DNA of 64,000 nt from Aphidius gifuensis (GCF_014905175.1 NC_057789.1:13258876-13322875); one strand, 5' to 3'. Numbered from the stretch's first letter, positions 32,990-45,234 are shown. The notes: generated by a model from the sequence alone, not told the origin. A program made the numbers and translations.

Positions 32990-35340
32990 GACAAGCTTAA
33001 AGAAAAAAAAGAATTATATGCGCTATTTGTAGACTTCAAAAAAGCGTTTGACTATGTAGACAGAAATTTATTATTTATAAAAATTGAGGGTTTAGGAATA
33101 AAAGGGAAAATGCTGGGAATCTTAAAAGGTATATATACAAAATAAATGTAAAGTAAAAGTAAATGGGAGGGAATTAGAGGAGTTTGAAACAAACAGTGGG
33201 GTTAGGCAAGGCTGTGCACTGAGCTCAATTCTTTTTAACATTTTTATAGATGATATGGAAGAAGAATGGGAAAAAAGAAATATAGGGGGAGTAGTAATAG
33301 GGAACAAAAAAATATTTATGCTAAAGTATGCAGATGATGTCGTCATGTTTGCAGAAAGTGAAGCACAAATGAGAGAGGTACTAAAGCTAGTTGAAAAATT
33401 TGAAAAAAAGAATTTGATGGCAGTAAATACAAAAAAAACAAAAATGATGTTAATATCAAAGAGCAGAAGGACAAAGGCTGACAAAAAATGGATGTATAAA
33501 GGAGAAGAGATAGACAGTGAAAGAATTTACATATCTAGGATGCAAAATAAACAGTAACGGTGGGTGGGACAAACATATAGATTACCTAGCGATGAAAGGG
33601 AGAAAAGCAGCAGTTAGTACGTGGAAATTAATAAAAAATTCAAACAGAAATCAATTTAAAAAAAGGGTATATCTGATTAACACGATTGTAGAAGCAAACA
33701 TGATGTATGGTGCGGAAATTTGGGGGTGGAAAGACAGAGTAATTTTAGATAAAATATATAGGGAAATGATAAAGAGAGCAATGGGTGTAAAAAAAAATAC
33801 ACCGGCGTATATATGGGGTAGAGAGTCGGGGATCGAAACAACGATAGAAAAAATGATTAAAAGAGCAATTAACTTTATTGACAAAATATTAGCAATGAAA
33901 GATACAAGGTTAGCAAAAATTTGTCTGAGGGAAGAATGCAGAGGGATAATGAATAACTATAGATCAGGTTGGGGTAATGATTTTTGCTGCAAATTAGAAC
34001 AAATGGGATGCAAAGAAATTTGTACGAATATTTTCAATAGAGATGAGAGAGATAAAATAATGACAAAATTAGAAGAGGGATATTGCAAATGGATAGATAT
34101 GAAGAGGGATGACACAAACAAGAAAGTATTAGAAAGCTCATACAACACATTATACAAGTTCATAAGATCAGGAGAAAGAATAGAGAATTATTGGTTAGAT
34201 AAAAATGTGGGTGCCTATGATAAGGTATGTTGGGCCAGAATGAGATGTGGTAATATTGAGAGAGCATTTAAAAAAGAGAATATAAAATACAACAGAAATG
34301 AATGGGAGTGTAGATTGTGTGGAATTCACTTGGAAACACTAGAACACATCCTAGTGTGTCCAATGTTGAGAGAGAAATGTGACAGAGAGATTATTAATGA
34401 AATGGACAGACTATTTAAGGGTGTGACTGAGGAAGATATGATGAATGCAGTGGTAAAAATATTAAGAGGAAGCATAAACAGCATGCTATGCAAATGGGTG
34501 AGAGTGTTTAAGGATGAGTGTGAGAAATAAACAAAGAAATTATAAGAAAGACAGCACACATGAAACATAGACAGACAAAACCCAAAGACAAATAGTATAT
34601 ATTTAATAGACAAATAAAAATTAAAATTAAAATGTAATTAAGAAGAATTAAAAAGAGTTAAAAAGAGTTAATACCTTGGTAACTAATGCTGCAAGAATCA
34701 TCTCTAATACCTTGTAAATAGATATAAGGGGAAATTAAGTGTATGTATACATATCTAAAACTGAAAGACAAGAACTTAAAGGAGAGAAATAATATAGAAT
34801 AAAATTGTTAAAAGAAAAGAGGAGAGAGTTGATGTTAATAAAACTGAAAAAGATAAAGTTGTGATACTAAAATGTAAAACCTAAAAGTGCAAAATGTAAT
34901 CGCAAATTTAAAAGATAGAATTAAATATTAAAAATTCTAATATATAAGACAGAGTGATATACGAGGTAGGGAATAAGTCTACACTTTAATGCTAAGCATC
35001 AAACAATAGTGTACGTCTAATAAAGAGGCAATGTGGCTCAAATATGTATTAAAATGTATATGACACAATAAATAAACAAATCTAATCTAATCTAATGTAT
35101 CTGAAATATATTTATGAAAAATATATTCCTCAAAAACAATATATTTTATTAAACATAAAAATAAATATAAATATATTTTCTGATTATGTTGAAATGTAAG
35201 TATAATTTTCGAAGAAAAATTTATTGTGAGCAAACCTTTTAAGTTTCTTATATATAATTTTTTTTACAACATCAATATTTTCCTCCATTGATTATTTTAT
35301 AAATTTTGAATATATAAAAAGAAAAAAAAAAAAATGATGA

Positions 35341-36560
35341 ACCCCCTTGAAATTATATCTTCTGGCAACATTCTTTCCTTAGCTACCTTTTTTCCTATAG
35401 CTTTTATTTTTCCCATGAATTTAATTTACTTCTTAATTAATAATTAAAAAAAAAAAATATAGTCAAGTCCCCCAAGGTGCACCCTAAGTGTTCCGTAGGA
35501 TTTTTTATTTTTTTTCTTGTTGTTTGATTTGTTTTTTCATTTTATTGTAAAATAAATGACTATTTTTTTTGTTTTGTTTTATTTTCTAATGTTGTTTATT
35601 TCTGTTGTTTAATAAAAAAAAAAATAAATGACCGAAAAATTTAAAAAAAATAACGGAAAGTCTACAGATGAAGCGTCATCGATTGAAACATTGCCGGAAT
35701 CGATCTGTCAATATTTGAAATTGGGCCCTATCAAAAAATGGGAATATTAAATCTAATAAGGCCTAAAAATTGAAAATAAATATGATAATTGCCTTTGGGA
35801 AGAAAAAAAAACATAAATTTCATTTAACATCAACTAATTCGGTTCGGCGGTTCAAAAAATATCTTGCAAAAACAAATTCTGACACTACATTGTGTTTAAT
35901 AAAAAAAAAAAATAAACGACCGAAAAATTTTAAAAAAATATCGTAAAGTCTACAGATGAAGCGTCGTCGATTGAAACGTTGCCGGAATCGATCCGTCAAT
36001 ATTTGGAATTGGGCCCTATCGAAAAATGCGGATATTAAATCTAATAAGGCCCAAAAATTGAAAATAAATATGATGATTGCTTTTGGGAAAAAAAAAAAAC
36101 AAATTTTATTTAACATCAACTAATTCGGTTCGGTGGTTCAAAAAATATCTTGCAAAAACAAATTCTGACACTATATTTTGTTTAATAAAAAAAAAAATAA
36201 ACGACCAAAAAATTTCAAAAAAATATCGTAGAGTCTACAGATGAAGCGTCGTCGATTGAATCATTGCCGGATCCGATCCATCAATATTTGAAATTGGGCC
36301 CTGTAGAAAAATGGCACTATCACAACTGATAAGGGCCAAAAATTGAAAATAAATATGATGATTGCTTTTGGGAAAAAAAATGGAACCTAATCGGCTTCGT
36401 AGAAGCCACTTCGATTTATAACTTTTTTTTTTATCGCGAAATAACAAAAAGTCACACGAAAAGTGAAAACATAAGTGTCCTACGGAACACTAAAAACAAA
36501 TCCCTCTTGAAATTATATTTCCTGGCTACATCTTTTCCTTAGCTACCTTTTTTCCTAAAA
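35341..36560. repeat. Inverted relatives of the 122-bp unit, interrupted by a 1-kb insertion
   Basis: At 35341-35470 and 36495-36560 the complement of the 122-bp unit family appears (CCTGGCTACATCTTTTCC, TTAGCTACCTTTTTTCCTA). The two parts flank the transposon at 35487-36491. Confidence 0.7.
35487..36491. mobile_element. Non-autonomous DNA transposon with AGTGTTCCGTAGGA ends and three internal tandem repeats
   Basis: Terminal inverted repeats AGTGTTCCGTAGGA / TCCTACGGAACACT bound 1,005 bp. Inside, a unit of about 285 bp (containing GTCTACAGATGAAGCGTC, TTGCCGGAATCGATC, AATTGGGCCCTAT and ACTAATTCGGTTCGGCGG) occurs about three times (35611, 35907 and 36187 starts), the last one truncated. No long open frame of its own. 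Confidence 0.8.
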
Positions 36561-36587
36561 AATTTAAACAAAAAAATTTGATAAGTT

Positions 36588-37048
36588 TTTTTATATTTTC
36601 TATTAGTTTTTTTTTAAAAAAAATACAAATCTATCATTAATAAAGTCCATTATGATGTTTAAACAATTAAAAACAATAAAAAATGAATAAATTAGACACC
36701 TATCAATTCGCTGTCGAAACGCAATCAAAACGGTGTCGAGACAGAGTCAATAGGTATATAGCGCTATAAAATTGAAAAAAAGTTATTTTTGCGATTGTTT
36801 AATCTTTAAATGCTTAATTTTACTGTTTTATTTTGTTTTTCACATGCAATTGTTATTAACAACTAATTTAAAAATTATAAACAAAAAAAAAATTTTTTTG
36901 TTTAAATTTTTACAAGTTTTTTATATATTCTATTAATTTTTTTATAAAAAAAACGCAAATTTATCATTAATACAGTCTTTCATGATGTTTAAACAATTAA
37001 AAACAATGAAAAATGAATAAATTAGACACCTCTCAATTCGGTGTCGAA
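36588..37048. repeat. Pair of direct repeats about 130 bp long, 330 bp apart
   Basis: 36588-36720 and 36917-37048 share TATCATTAATA, GATGTTTAAACAATTAAAAA, ATGAATAAATTAGACACCT and TCGGTGTCGAAA-type ends with few differences. The surrounding AT-rich sequence is otherwise featureless. Confidence 0.75.
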
Positions 37049-37408
37049 AGCATGTCGATTTAGTGACAAAACACCTCGGTAATAATGACCGAGTCAATTA
37101 CCGATGAATGGTCTGAGGCTCGACAGCTTTCCGACTCCAGTAGATATGCGAATCATGTCAACCTAACCTCTCTACCTTGTATAATTCAAACTCTTATTTA
37201 ATTATAAATACATGTACTGGTCAAGGTTTCATTCAGTTTAAGTAATTGTCATTATAATCTTATACTTATTTCATATTTTTCCAACCCGTTTTGAGTGTCC
37301 GGTGCTCGTGAATTACGTTTTATATATGCTGTCGAGTGGCTGTCAAATCGCTGTCGACTGAATGCTACATTGGAGAGTCAAATCCCGATCGAATAGGTGT
37401 CGACGCAT

Positions 37409-37755
37409 CTGCTAGGGAAATCAGCAGCACATTGACGTAATTTTGGCATAACACGTTGTTCAACATCTTCTCGTTGTAATAATGTTGCAATATACTAACA
37501 CATGCATCAACAGCTAATAAACGAACAGAATCTTGTTCATCTCGTGCAAGTATAACAAACATTAGAATTGAATCAGATTTTGAAGACTCAATTTCAACAA
37601 CTTTTGCAAATTCTCCCAATTTTGATGATGCTGAACGTCGCCCCATTGGTGTATCATCTTGACATAAATTACCAAAATGATTTCTTAATTCAGCTATTGT
37701 TGCTGTACTTACACGTGGATAAGATACACTTATTAAACCACATGTCAATGTTCTA
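37409..37755 (-). pseudogene. Fragment of PP2A 65-kDa scaffold subunit A gene
   Basis: After a TTTATTTTAG acceptor the minus-strand exon encodes HEAT-repeat sequence closely resembling the PP2A scaffold (NLCQDDTPMGRRSASSKLGE, then FAKVVEIE and LARDEQDSVRLLAVDACVSI). A frameshift follows in the ATTATTACAACGAG region; the original frame resumes with an EDVEQRVMPKLRQCAAD-like stretch, and similarity stops near 37409. The rest of the gene is absent. Several conserved positions are changed. Since it keeps an intron edge it derives from genomic DNA rather than an mRNA copy. The intact gene must be elsewhere. Confidence 0.8.
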
Positions 37756-37756
37756 A

Positions 37757-38224
37757 AATAAAAATATATTCATTAATTGTAATAAAATAAAATGTTTATC
37801 ATATTTACATTTTAAACAAATTGTAAGTCAGCTGATATGATGAAATTAATAAAAAAAAAAAACCGCTCCAGTTATAACCTCATTGTTACAAACACTTGCT
37901 GACTGAGATCGAGTCGTTTTTTTTTTTCAAACATAAAAAACTTTGGTAATATTTAAAAAATAATAATTATTGTACTTACTTGTAAATTTGCATTTTATAA
38001 GTCATCGATCAGAACTGCAATTGGATAAAGACTGTCGTCCGTTGATGAGTCAGCTGCTGCCATTTTGCTGAACCACAAATTTATCCAAGCAGAATTCATT
38101 TTTTCTGAGTGTTTTAATATTAGCCCTGAGCACAACATGGCTTTTTTTATTATTTTATTTGTTTATTGATATGATTTTCCATTGCTTTATATACTAGGGC
38201 ACAACACTACAACTTATTTCTTTC
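37757..38224. other. Flank of PP2A-A fragment, nothing recognised
   Basis: AT-rich; possibly intron remnant. No gene supported. Confidence 0.35.
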
Positions 38225-38428
38225 AACAAGATAATGAATAAAAACAATCTACGTTGCTTCCACCAATTACTAGGGCTTTCTTCAACGGCGACGACCGCCA
38301 GAAATACCACCTCCACTGCTATGCTACAGTGGCGCACACATGTATATGAGTAGTGATGGTGAGCAGTAGAGGTGGTATTTCTGGCAGCCGTCCGGCGACT
38401 CGGCGAGGAAGAAAAACCCCTAATAACT
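38225..38428. mobile_element. Hairpin MITE, complete copy
   Basis: Arms TAGGGCTTTCTTC..CGCCAGAAATACCACCTC and ..GAGGTGGTATTTCTGGC..GAAGAAAAACCCCTA flank a short loop (ACAGTGGCGCACACATG). The left part and flank match 8925-9071. Non-coding. Confidence 0.75.
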
Positions 38429-38639
38429 ATGTAACAAGCGGTGATCAGAAATGCATTAGGTTATAAATGTGTGAGCGAACTTGACAATTTTTTTTTTTTT
38501 TATAAAGCATGTGTATGTGTGAGGTTGTATGTGGTTCTCCATGAACCAAAAGAACACAAAGAATAGATTGTCATATTATGAAAATGTTCAACCGATGAAA
38601 AATACTTCTAGTTTGTCTGCTCAAAAGAAGTATTTATTA

Positions 38640-38925
38640 ATAACAATTGTAATATTTTCTCCGCCATCAATCCCATGCCGGAAAAATTTATCCGCCATCA
38701 ATCTCATGCCACAGTAATTTTCCCACCATCGATCTCATGCCGGAGTAATTTTTCCACCACCAATCTTATGCCGGAGTAATTTTTCCGCCATCAACCTCAT
38801 GCCGGAGTAATCTCTCCGCCACCAACCTCATGCCGGAGAATTTTCTCCGGAAGTGGGCCAAAAACGGAGTAATGCCGGAGAAAGCCGGAGAAAGCCGGAG
38901 TAACGGCGGAGAAATATTTCTACCA
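38640..38925. repeat. Minisatellite, unit about 31 bp (CCGCCATCAATCTCATGCCGGAGTAAT-type)
   Basis: About six units in a row of the form TTTTTCCGCCATCAA followed by CCTCATGCCGGAGTAAT, then a GCCGGAGAAA run. An inverted relative with the same edge (GGAGAAATATTTC..) is at 62970-63085, so this is a terminal region of a dispersed element. Confidence 0.8.
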
Positions 38926-38931
38926 GGGAAT

Positions 38932-39350
38932 CCCTCTTGAAATTATATTTCCTGGCTACATCATTACCTTAGATACCTTTTTCCCATAGCTTTAATTTTT
39001 CCCATAAATCAATTTACTCCTTAATCAATAATTTGAAAAAAAAAAAAAACTACACCCTCTGGAATTATATTTCCTGGCAACATCCTTTCCTTAGCTACCT
39101 TTTTTCCTATAGCTTTTATTTTTTTTATGGATTTAATTTATTCCTTAATTAAAAAAAAAAATAATCAGAACTCCCCTGAAATTATATCAATTGTTTCTAT
39201 CCCATAGCTTGTGCTTTCCCATAAATTCAATCCATTTTTTAATTGTCAATTAAAAAAAAAAAAAAAAAAACTTCAACCCTCTAAAATTATAATTTTTCGC
39301 AACATCTTTCCCCATAGCATCTATTTTTTTCTTCAATAATAATTAAAAAA
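38932..39350. repeat. Array of inverted 122-bp-family units
   Basis: Four degenerate units (about 38935, 39055, 39175 and 39285) carry GAAATTATATTTCCTGGC, TTAGCTACCTTTTTTCC and CCCATAGCTTTAATTTTTCC, the complement of the array at 25190-25867. Confidence 0.75.
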
Positions 39351-40472
39351 ATAATAATAAATAAATTAATTACACACATATGTGTTCAATGATGTGTGTG
39401 CAATAATAATAATAATAATAATAAAAACAAATAATTTGATAAGTCCACTTAAATACAGCGCGATAATTTAAAAAACTTAAAAACCTCAATTTTATTTGAT
39501 TTTAGTGTTATAATGTTGGTATTAACCAGCAGGCTGGCTTGTTCCCTTACCACTGTTTTTGAGCTGAAAAATTAACATTGAGTGTCACCCCCCTGCGCGT
39601 GGCCATCTTGGCTTCTTGAAATTGTCAAATTGTTAAGTGTTGGTTCAATAATTAAAGTGCCATTGAAAAAATTGAGGTGTTTGTCAAATAAATCCGCTGT
39701 CAATCAAATAAAGTGTCAAAATTATTATTCTAATAACATATAAAACCTCCTACATAGTCATCCACGTGTCTGTAGTAAAACGCCATCTTGTTTTCCAGTC
39801 AACTCCATATCTGTGTTACCTAAACCACTGTCAATACTACACAATTATAATTACCTAAGTGAACCTTACTCTTTGTCTTGGTTATTACTAAACTACTCTA
39901 GTCGTTGTTTGCTCATTATAGATATTGCTATTGCTGTTCTTGGTATTGTAGAAAAAGATTTGACTTTTTCACCAGAAGAAATTGCTTTGTAAATGGAAAT
40001 AAAACCGAACATTGGCTATAAACACCACCTTACGACTTTACAACGCTCTCCGCGTATGACCGTTATGAAAACCGGGCGTGATCACGTGAACTGAAAATAA
40101 ATTGGTTCGATGATGAGTCTAAGGAAACACATGTCGTTAAAGTTTTAAGGGACATCGTATTAAAAAGCAGACTTATTTTGAGTTCTGGCAATAAATTATG
40201 TGAATATCTTGAGAAAGTCCTATGCACGCCAATCAGAAATGTTGCTAAACATGCACTTTGGTCTATATTTATCGAACAATTACCTTCGCCAACAACCTGC
40301 ATTCACCATGGGCTGCAGCGAGAAACAGTATACGCACTGCAAGTGGCGCGTCAAATAAAAAATTGGATTGAAAATGAAGATGAATTTATTAGATTAACAA
40401 AATAATGAGTTTGTTGTACCAGAATTTTTACGTGTGCATATAAGCCAATAATAAATAATTTATCGATTCACA
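39351..40472. other. Intergenic with microsatellite and coding-like scraps
   Basis: An (AAT)n run lies near 39402-39424. A frame at 40100-40405 has coding-like composition (LCEYLEKVLCTPIRNVAKHA) and could be the upstream part of the transposase that follows, but I cannot assign it. Confidence 0.35.
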
Positions 40473-41327
40473 ATGAAGTGGACGAAACTGATATTTAAAA
40501 TAAAAATTTATAAAAATGATTATTGGAATTTATATCTTATTCTCAAAAAGATTATATCTATTATCAGTAGTACAGTTATACCAAAAAATACACATTTAAT
40601 ATTAGAAGTTGAAATACAAGATTACTTCTCATTGCGAAATAAACTTTTTCCGAATACCACCAAACCAAAGCACCACTTTATGATACATCATCCACGGATA
40701 ATGAATTAATTCGGGCCCTTTTGGAACTTTTGTTCAATGAGATTTGAAAGCAAGCATCATGAGGGTAAACTTGTCGCGAATTCAGCTATCAACAGAATCA
40801 ATATTTGTTTTACAATTGCGTTAAGACACCAACTGAAACTTAATTATTATTTCATGGAAAAAGAACCATCAACTTCATTGATTATAGACTCGAAAAAAAA
40901 TGAAAATTTAAAAAATATTTCTCCTTTTTTTCTTGGTTTAGTAAATGAAAAAAAAATAAAATATTGTTTAAACTGGATAAAAAGAGATAGCCTCGTGATT
41001 CAACGTGATACTATTATAATGATACCGTCAGAGTCTAATCCAATTTTCCATAGAGTTGCCGATATTTTAGTACAACATAATGATGAAATAATTTTATTAA
41101 CTAACAAATTAAAATCAGTTTATTATTGTTCACACTTTAATGCCTATAAAGTAGTTGATGCAAACGACACTGAACCAGATTTTGTTTTAGCTCCAAAAAT
41201 TCATTTACGTACAACAATCATTACTTCTCAGGTTTTAACACCCCAAAATATTTATTACATTCCTAAAACATGGATGTATAATCCACAATTTCATTGTAAC
41301 CTTTCAACTTATATAAATAAAATATAA
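40473..41327 (+). pseudogene. CACTA (En/Spm)-like transposase C-terminal part
   Basis: The first block ends with TKPKHHFMIHHPRIM; a TAA stop (40707-40709) interrupts; the next block resumes in frame with MRFESKHHEGKLVANSAINR and ICFTIALRHQLKLNYY. The pair (H-F-x-I-H-x-P-R-I-M followed by M-R-F-E-S-K-H) is characteristic of the C-terminal region of a large insect transposase family that I associate with CACTA-like elements. The remaining 150 residues are a beta-rich tail ending at a stop at 41327. The catalytic part is not in view. Confidence 0.6.
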
Positions 41328-41859
41328 ATATAAATCAAAATAAATAAATAAACATAAATAAAATGTATTCTATATTTAAGTGTAACAAAGTATGTATTAA
41401 AATTTAATATAATGTTATTGTAATTAAATAAATAAAAAAAAACATTATCATTGTGTATTGCAATTATTCTTTTTTATTTGAATAAATCATTCATATGTTT
41501 TTCAATTGATTATTATAAGGTGGGAGTGTAAGTGGGTAGTGGGAGTTTTTTTTTTTTTTCTATTTTGTAAATTTTAAATTGTAACTTTTTAAAATTTGCC
41601 TACACAAATTTTAAATTTTACAGTATACTATTGTAAGTTTTATGATTGGACTACGCGAATTTTACGTTGATCTTTAGTTTATAAATCCCGTTGTATCATG
41701 TAAATGTTGTTTTGACCTTGTCGAAAATTACTATGGTACATCACATTTGTTTTGAACGCCACTAGCCACGCCCACACAAGGAATTTTGCTATGGCCCATA
41801 TGAAAATATTATCAAACGCATAGATGGCGCAGCTCTGCTATGCACCATTGTAAAATTTG
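41328..41859. other. Intergenic, nothing recognised
   Basis: AT-rich with no supported gene. Confidence 0.35.
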
Positions 41860-43715
41860 CTATGGTTTTTTATCAAAAAAAAATGAAAAATTCTCTCCGT
41901 GCAGTTGATATTCACGTTGTCTACATTGTGGCGTTTGAGTTTTCAGCAGAGTTTTCTGTACAATCATTTCCTGTTGATAGTTCAATCCCTTGTCGAAATA
42001 ATTCTGACTTATAATCATTTGCTTATCTAGTCTTCTCTCAAAATTTTCCAAAACAATTTTTTTCAGTTCTATATGAGAATGAACGCATCGATCAAAATAC
42101 GTAAAATGGAGAAGAAGGATTTCACAAGTCTCTTTCGCAACGATAAACATAGCCTTTCGGCTCAAAAACCAAAACTATCGCCTTCTTTCAAGTGGTCAAT
42201 TTCCATTCCACCACATCTTACTACTGCAGCCGTACCTTTTCTTATAAAATACATACAATTTACTGCAAACCCATATCCATCAATGACGTCATCTCGATAA
42301 TAAATAACTTTTCGATAATCACAATATTCATCAACAAATAATTCGGTATATTGTGAGCAGCCAATAATTTGTCGTAAAAATCTCTACAGCCAAAATTAAT
42401 GATGTCTTCTTTTACATAGAACGGAAGGATGCTAATTATTGTATTTTCTTTTATATAATTTCCTCGAAAGTGGTATTTATAGTGCTCAAATAATCGATTA
42501 CGAATAATAATACACGAATCTGTTGATTTAATATAATATCTTATTGTTTCATTAACTTCCTGATAATTAAGGTGTAATAATGTAATAATGCATCGAATAG
42601 AAGTTTAGTCCAAACAGATTGAAGTTTTCTTCAACTCAGTGAAACTTGAACCAACTAAATGTGTTACTCCCATGTGAAGGCTAGTTAAATAAGTAAAACC
42701 AAACTTTTCTTTATAATCTTCATTTTGAAGAATAAATGCATCGGAGTGATTGATTCCCCTTTGAGTTGCATAAACAACCAGATAAGGAAAAGACCAGGTT
42801 ATACATGCGCTCCAATGTAATATCAAAATCGTCAGACTAATATACCAGATTACAACTTTCGCTACGTCGTTCAATCTACAGAACTTAAATTTGTATTACT
42901 TTTTTATTGCTATGAAAATGTACTTGAAGTTGAGATAACTTAAACTTTAAAACTCACACTGCATGATTCTTTGATATAATAACGTAATGTTGAAATTTTG
43001 AAAACTTTAAGCAGAGGAACGAATTCTGCTATTACAGCTAAAAAATTCACTTCAGAGTTCAATGGAGTCCCATCACCATATAAGAACCATGAATAGGGGA
43101 CAGATGTTATTACATCTAATACAAAGTATTGTTGGGTGTAATGTCTACAGAAAAAATCACAATAGATTAATAACATCATTATTAGCTTCGTATATTACGG
43201 TTATCAAACCTGGCAATGTATCGAGGGGAAAGAATGATCGCAAATCCTCCTTGTGAGATATATCCGGTTACAAAACTCATTAAGATATCAAAAATACATA
43301 TAAAATGAGCTAAATAGATATACTGGAAACAGTGGTTAGTTTTAGCGTCATAAAATGGAAAAAACGCTATTAGATATGGAACTCCCATGAAAAAAAAATA
43401 GAGAGTCATAATCATCAAATTGTCCCAAAACAATCTAAAATTACTGCAGGGATGAACGATCCACCAAATATTCGAGTTACCATGTTGTTTTTTTTCCAAA
43501 AACGAAGCAGTTTGACTCCGAAAATGGAATCTGGTGTACGGGTGATGATCAGATACAATGATTAGTTTTTGAAATGACCACATGAGTCGGATAAAAAATT
43601 TTGAAGTAGGAGGGAGTCTTGGTAACGAACTTTGATAACGTTTTACCAATCGACATTGATGGCCGGTTGAAGATTGATTTTGTCTTGAACAGAAACTCAT
43701 ATTTGTTAGCTTCAC
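41860..43715 (-). pseudogene. HCN-like cyclic nucleotide-gated channel gene, broken
   Basis: In minus-strand order: a cytoplasmic N-terminus (WWIVHPCSNFRLFWDNLMIM), S1-S2 hydrophobic segments, an intron of about 55 bp whose removal joins SPRYIAR to HYTQQYFVLDVI in frame (S3), an S4-like stretch with few basic residues (LLKVFKISTLRYYIK), a second intron (donor GTGAGT near 42953, acceptor TTCTGTAG near 42875), S5 (WYISLTILILHWSACITW) and a pore helix (LTSLHMGVTHLVGSSF) lacking a GYG filter. S6 is not recognisable. The C-linker (LFEHYKYHFRGNYIKENTII) and CNBD pieces (IDHLKEGDSFGF) follow in shifted frames and end in a stop at about 41860. These channels conduct cations in response to voltage and cAMP. 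Frameshifts in the CNBD and loss of S6 argue for a pseudogene. Confidence 0.75.
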
Positions 43716-45234
43716 TACAAAATATTGAAAAGGTTTGCCTGACTTTTGATAATAAATATTTTATGAGGATCTTCTCTTGTTTAGTATTATTATTTATATG
43801 AATTCACCGTGATGACCTTTCCAGGAAAATACAGTTGAGCTATATACAGTTGTACTATCACAGAACCACAGTTGTTTTTTGTTTTATAATGAACATTGAC
43901 TGTATTTACCATATTCTATAGAGTATACTCTATTAGACGGTGAGCTAATGGCCGGAATAAGCTGTAAGAAAGATGAAATAAGCCTGATCTCTAGCGGCTG
44001 GTATTAGAAATAAAATGTATACTTTCACTGAACAGTGAGGCACACAGGTAAGACAGGTTACATTTGTAATTTTTGGATATTCTTTTTCCGCTTAATTTTT
44101 TTTCTTTTTTCTTCAGAGTATAAACATGAATAAAAATATACTGATGACTGGAAGACTACTGGTTCCTTTCATAGGATAATAATTTTTATAAAGTTATAAA
44201 ACTAATTTTTGTAATAATATCTTTCATATGCATATCCATATTTATGGCTGGTTTAAAGTTTTAAATTTTTCGAAACGATTTTTTTTTTTTGGCTGAAACT
44301 CAGGTTACGACGTCTCAAATGACCACTCGGAGCTTATCACCTGACCAAGGATCTACCAACACTTGACTTTTATTTCACCAATTGAAATCTGTTATCATTA
44401 TTATAAAATGAATTAAAATTAACAACAACGTTGTCAATATATATAGATATATAAGTCACTTTATGTTTACAAGATTCCTTGTAACAAAAATAATGTTTAT
44501 CAGTAAATAATTTTTCATAACACTATCAGTAATGCATGTTGCTAGTGTAAGATCGAATGTTTTCGATCAAAATTGACATCAGTAGAAGTGAATCAACAAG
44601 ATTTGTTTTTCTAACCTAATGACGTTTACCACGTTCACCAAGTCTAGATATTTCATCAACTGATTTCAATTAAGTTGGTCTGATGGCGGAGAATGTGTTA
44701 ACTTTAGGCCAAGATATTTTTTTATAAGTAAATGAAATAATAATGCATGTTCTATCAACCTAAGTTCTCGTTCATTTGAAAAAAAAATCAATTATCAAAG
44801 TTTGACATATTCATATAGTGATAATCTGATATATAGTATATAATCAAGCCCCCCACGAAGAAATATATATCTTCGATATACGCGAAATATATTTCTTAAG
44901 AATATACCAGAACCACACTTTTGGGTATAGACAAAATATTGTAAAAAATTGGGTAATTAACGTGGATGACGATAATAATTTTACACAATTTACCTTCTTT
45001 TTATTTTCAAGTTTTAGTTTTGCCCTGCACAATTAATAGTAACAATAAGCGGGATTAAAATCAAGGGATAATTTTGAGGTGATAGGAATAGGAAAAATAG
45101 TGGATCAAACTGTAAATATGTGTAAATGATTAAACTGAGACACAACTTTGATTTTAATTCGTAAATTATATGGATTATATTCAAAAGACATTGTAAATCT
45201 TGACGAGTATAATTATATTTTAATTCGAAATCGT
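43716..45234. other. Long AT-rich intergenic stretch, nothing recognised
   Basis: No gene, hairpin or repeat was identified in about 1.5 kb. It could contain 5' exons of the channel gene. Confidence 0.35.

Larger units (their letters stand above)
31204..34530 (+). pseudogene. Reverse transcriptase of the LINE, interrupted and frameshifted
   Basis: Before the insertion: ALKKVKKWKAAGSDGIEMEF, TEWSNAIICPIFKGGE, NYRGISLLNSGYKLF and SQAGFRKGRRTIEQVFVLN are RT domains 0-2a. After it: ALFVDFKKAFDYVDR (motif A with catalytic Asp), SGVRQGCALSSILFNIFI (motif B) and MLKYADDVVMFAE (motif C, YADD intact). A stop near 33144 and a frameshift near 33520 follow. The last 337 codons (33517-34530) carry the thumb region (EFTYLGCKINSNGGWDKH) and a C-terminal C2HC-type zinc knuckle (CRLCGIHLETLEHILVCP). 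The catalytic residues are preserved, so decay is relatively recent. The endonuclease is missing at the 5' end. Confidence 0.85.
31204..35096 (+). mobile_element. Non-LTR retrotransposon (LINE) with (TAATC)n-type tail, split by a DNA transposon
   Basis: Plus-strand RT-encoding LINE, 5' truncated near 31200. It ends after a non-coding 3' region (34531-35080) in ATCTAATCTAATCTAAT, a pentamer-type tail seen in some LINEs. A DNA transposon (32022-32989) interrupts the RT. The 3' untranslated part shows A-rich sequence and no other gene. Confidence 0.85.

Noticed and set aside
35820..36447. Minus-strand frames of 99 and 70 codons
   Set aside because: They fall in the 285-bp internal repeats of a non-autonomous transposon and differ between units.
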